The translations under genes were made by a program, and so were the position numbers. From NCBI RefSeq assembly GCF_900100955.1, contig NZ_FNCC01000007.1, forward strand, positions 310,001 to 374,000: a stretch of DNA of 64,000 nucleotides. The letters run 5' to 3'. The DNA comes from Lentzea fradiae (GTDB taxonomy: Bacteria > Actinomycetota > Actinomycetes > Mycobacteriales > Pseudonocardiaceae). The notes under the pieces are model-generated. The model searched no databases and had not been told where the DNA came from. It was given only the letters and a program-made list of their open reading frames with translations. Below, piece after piece: positions 63,465 through 64,000 of this stretch. Position 1 is the first letter of the stretch; the number at the start of each line of letters is the position of its first letter.

Positions 63465-64000
63465 GTGCCTCAGCTCCGCTCTCGCACCACCACGCACGGC
63501 CGCAACGCAGCCGGTGCCCGCGCCCTCTGGCGCGCGACCGGCATGACGGACAGCGACTTCGGCAAGCCGATCATCGCGATCGCCAACTCCTACACGCAGT
63601 TCGTGCCCGGCCACGTGCACCTGCGCGACCTCGGCGACATCGTGGCCGAGGCGGTGCGCGAGGCGGGTGGCGTGCCGCGCGAGTTCCACACCATCGCGGT
63701 CGACGACGGCATCGCCATGGGCCACAGCGGGATGCTCTACTCGCTGCCCAGCCGCGAGATCATCGCCGACTCCGTCGAGTACATGGTCAACGCGCACCAG
63801 GCCGACGCGATCGTCTGCATCTCGAACTGCGACAAGATCACCCCCGGCATGCTGAACGCGGCGATGCGGCTCAACATCCCCGTCGTGTTCGTGTCCGGCG
63901 GGCCGATGGAGGCCGGCAAGGCCGTCGTCGTCGAGGGCGTCGCCGTCGCGCCGACCGACCTCATCACCGCGATCTCCGCGTCCGCGTCCCCCGCCGTGAA
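63465..64000 (+). CDS. ilvD: Dihydroxy-acid dehydratase, 5' part
   Basis: Third common step of Ile/Val synthesis, Fe-S dehydratase. 178 residues are within the window: [60 protein letters not shown], and the cluster cysteine in [15 protein letters not shown] start behind GGAGG. The C-terminal two thirds lie beyond 64000. Confidence 0.97.
   Translation, partial: MPQLRSRTTTHGRNAAGARALWRATGMTDSDFGKPIIAIANSYTQFVPGHVHLRDLGDIVAEAVREAGGVPREFHTIAVDDGIAMGHSGMLYSLPSREIIADSVEYMVNAHQADAIVCISNCDKITPGMLNAAMRLNIPVVFVSGGPMEAGKAVVVEGVAVAPTDLITAISASASPAV

Overview
This is a 64 kb stretch of a high-GC actinobacterial chromosome, most likely from the Pseudonocardiaceae (Lentzea/Saccharothrix/Actinosynnema-like). 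The evidence is the very GC-rich third codon position, frequent GTG and some TTG starts, leaderless promoters, an F420 guanylyltransferase gene, a lysine-rich HupB tail and a DUF397 gene. The order acyP-mutM-rnc-DUF177-sepIVA, coaD-rsmD-pyc-recG-DAK2-rpmB-ung-thiL-ddl-gpsA-fbiD-ppk-mutT1-hupB-leuD-leuC-IclR, then leuB-serA-ilvC-ilvN-ilvB-PH, follows the M. tuberculosis Rv2922-Rv3004 segment as I remember it. This is therefore conserved core chromosome with local insertions. No phage, transposase, CRISPR array or biosynthetic gene cluster is visible.

Layout. 1-4.7 kb: the 3' edge of acyP, then an inserted cell-envelope group (secreted CAP protein, two tandem Thr-rich membrane-anchored paralogues, MarR regulator, PadR/HAAS pair). 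4.8-10 kb: repair, RNA-processing and ribosomal genes (mutM, rnc, rpmF, DUF177), sepIVA, coaD, rsmD. 10-20 kb: MBL hydrolase, pyc, a DivIVA-like coiled-coil protein, recG, DAK2 protein. 20-31 kb: rpmB, ung, gamma-carbonic-anhydrase-like protein, thiL, ddl, a MocR/PNPOx divergent pair, cysteine dioxygenase, cystathionine lyase-like enzyme, gpsA, plsC. 31-39 kb: fbiD, lipoprotein, acyltransferase, ppk, mutT1, a 0.7 kb T-poor non-coding block, hupB. 39-48 kb: leuCD with a divergent IclR regulator, tRNA-Glu and tRNA-Gln, HAD phosphatase, FAD monooxygenase, orphan LuxR regulator, FAH hydrolase, cimA. 48-51 kb: a BtuFCD-like ABC cassette behind a cobalamin riboswitch. 51-64 kb: YCII protein, leuB, a large secreted subtilase, serA, DUF397, ilvBNC, PH and VKOR proteins, and the 5' part of ilvD.

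Branched-chain amino acid synthesis is the dominant theme (leuB, leuCD, cimA, ilvBNC, ilvD). The sequence shows layered control: an IclR regulator facing leuCD, and two transcription attenuators with short leader peptides, one with three Ile codons before cimA and one Leu/Val-rich before ilvB. The other notable signals are a cobalamin riboswitch on an ABC cassette of a type often labelled F420-0 transporter, a three-copy family of 25-30 bp-arm palindromes at gene 3' ends (one copy expanded into a 4 x 19 bp tandem array), and clear operator palindromes at the padR and marR genes. Gene starts were chosen by ribosome-binding sites and family length where noted. All functions are read by eye from translated motifs, without database searches.
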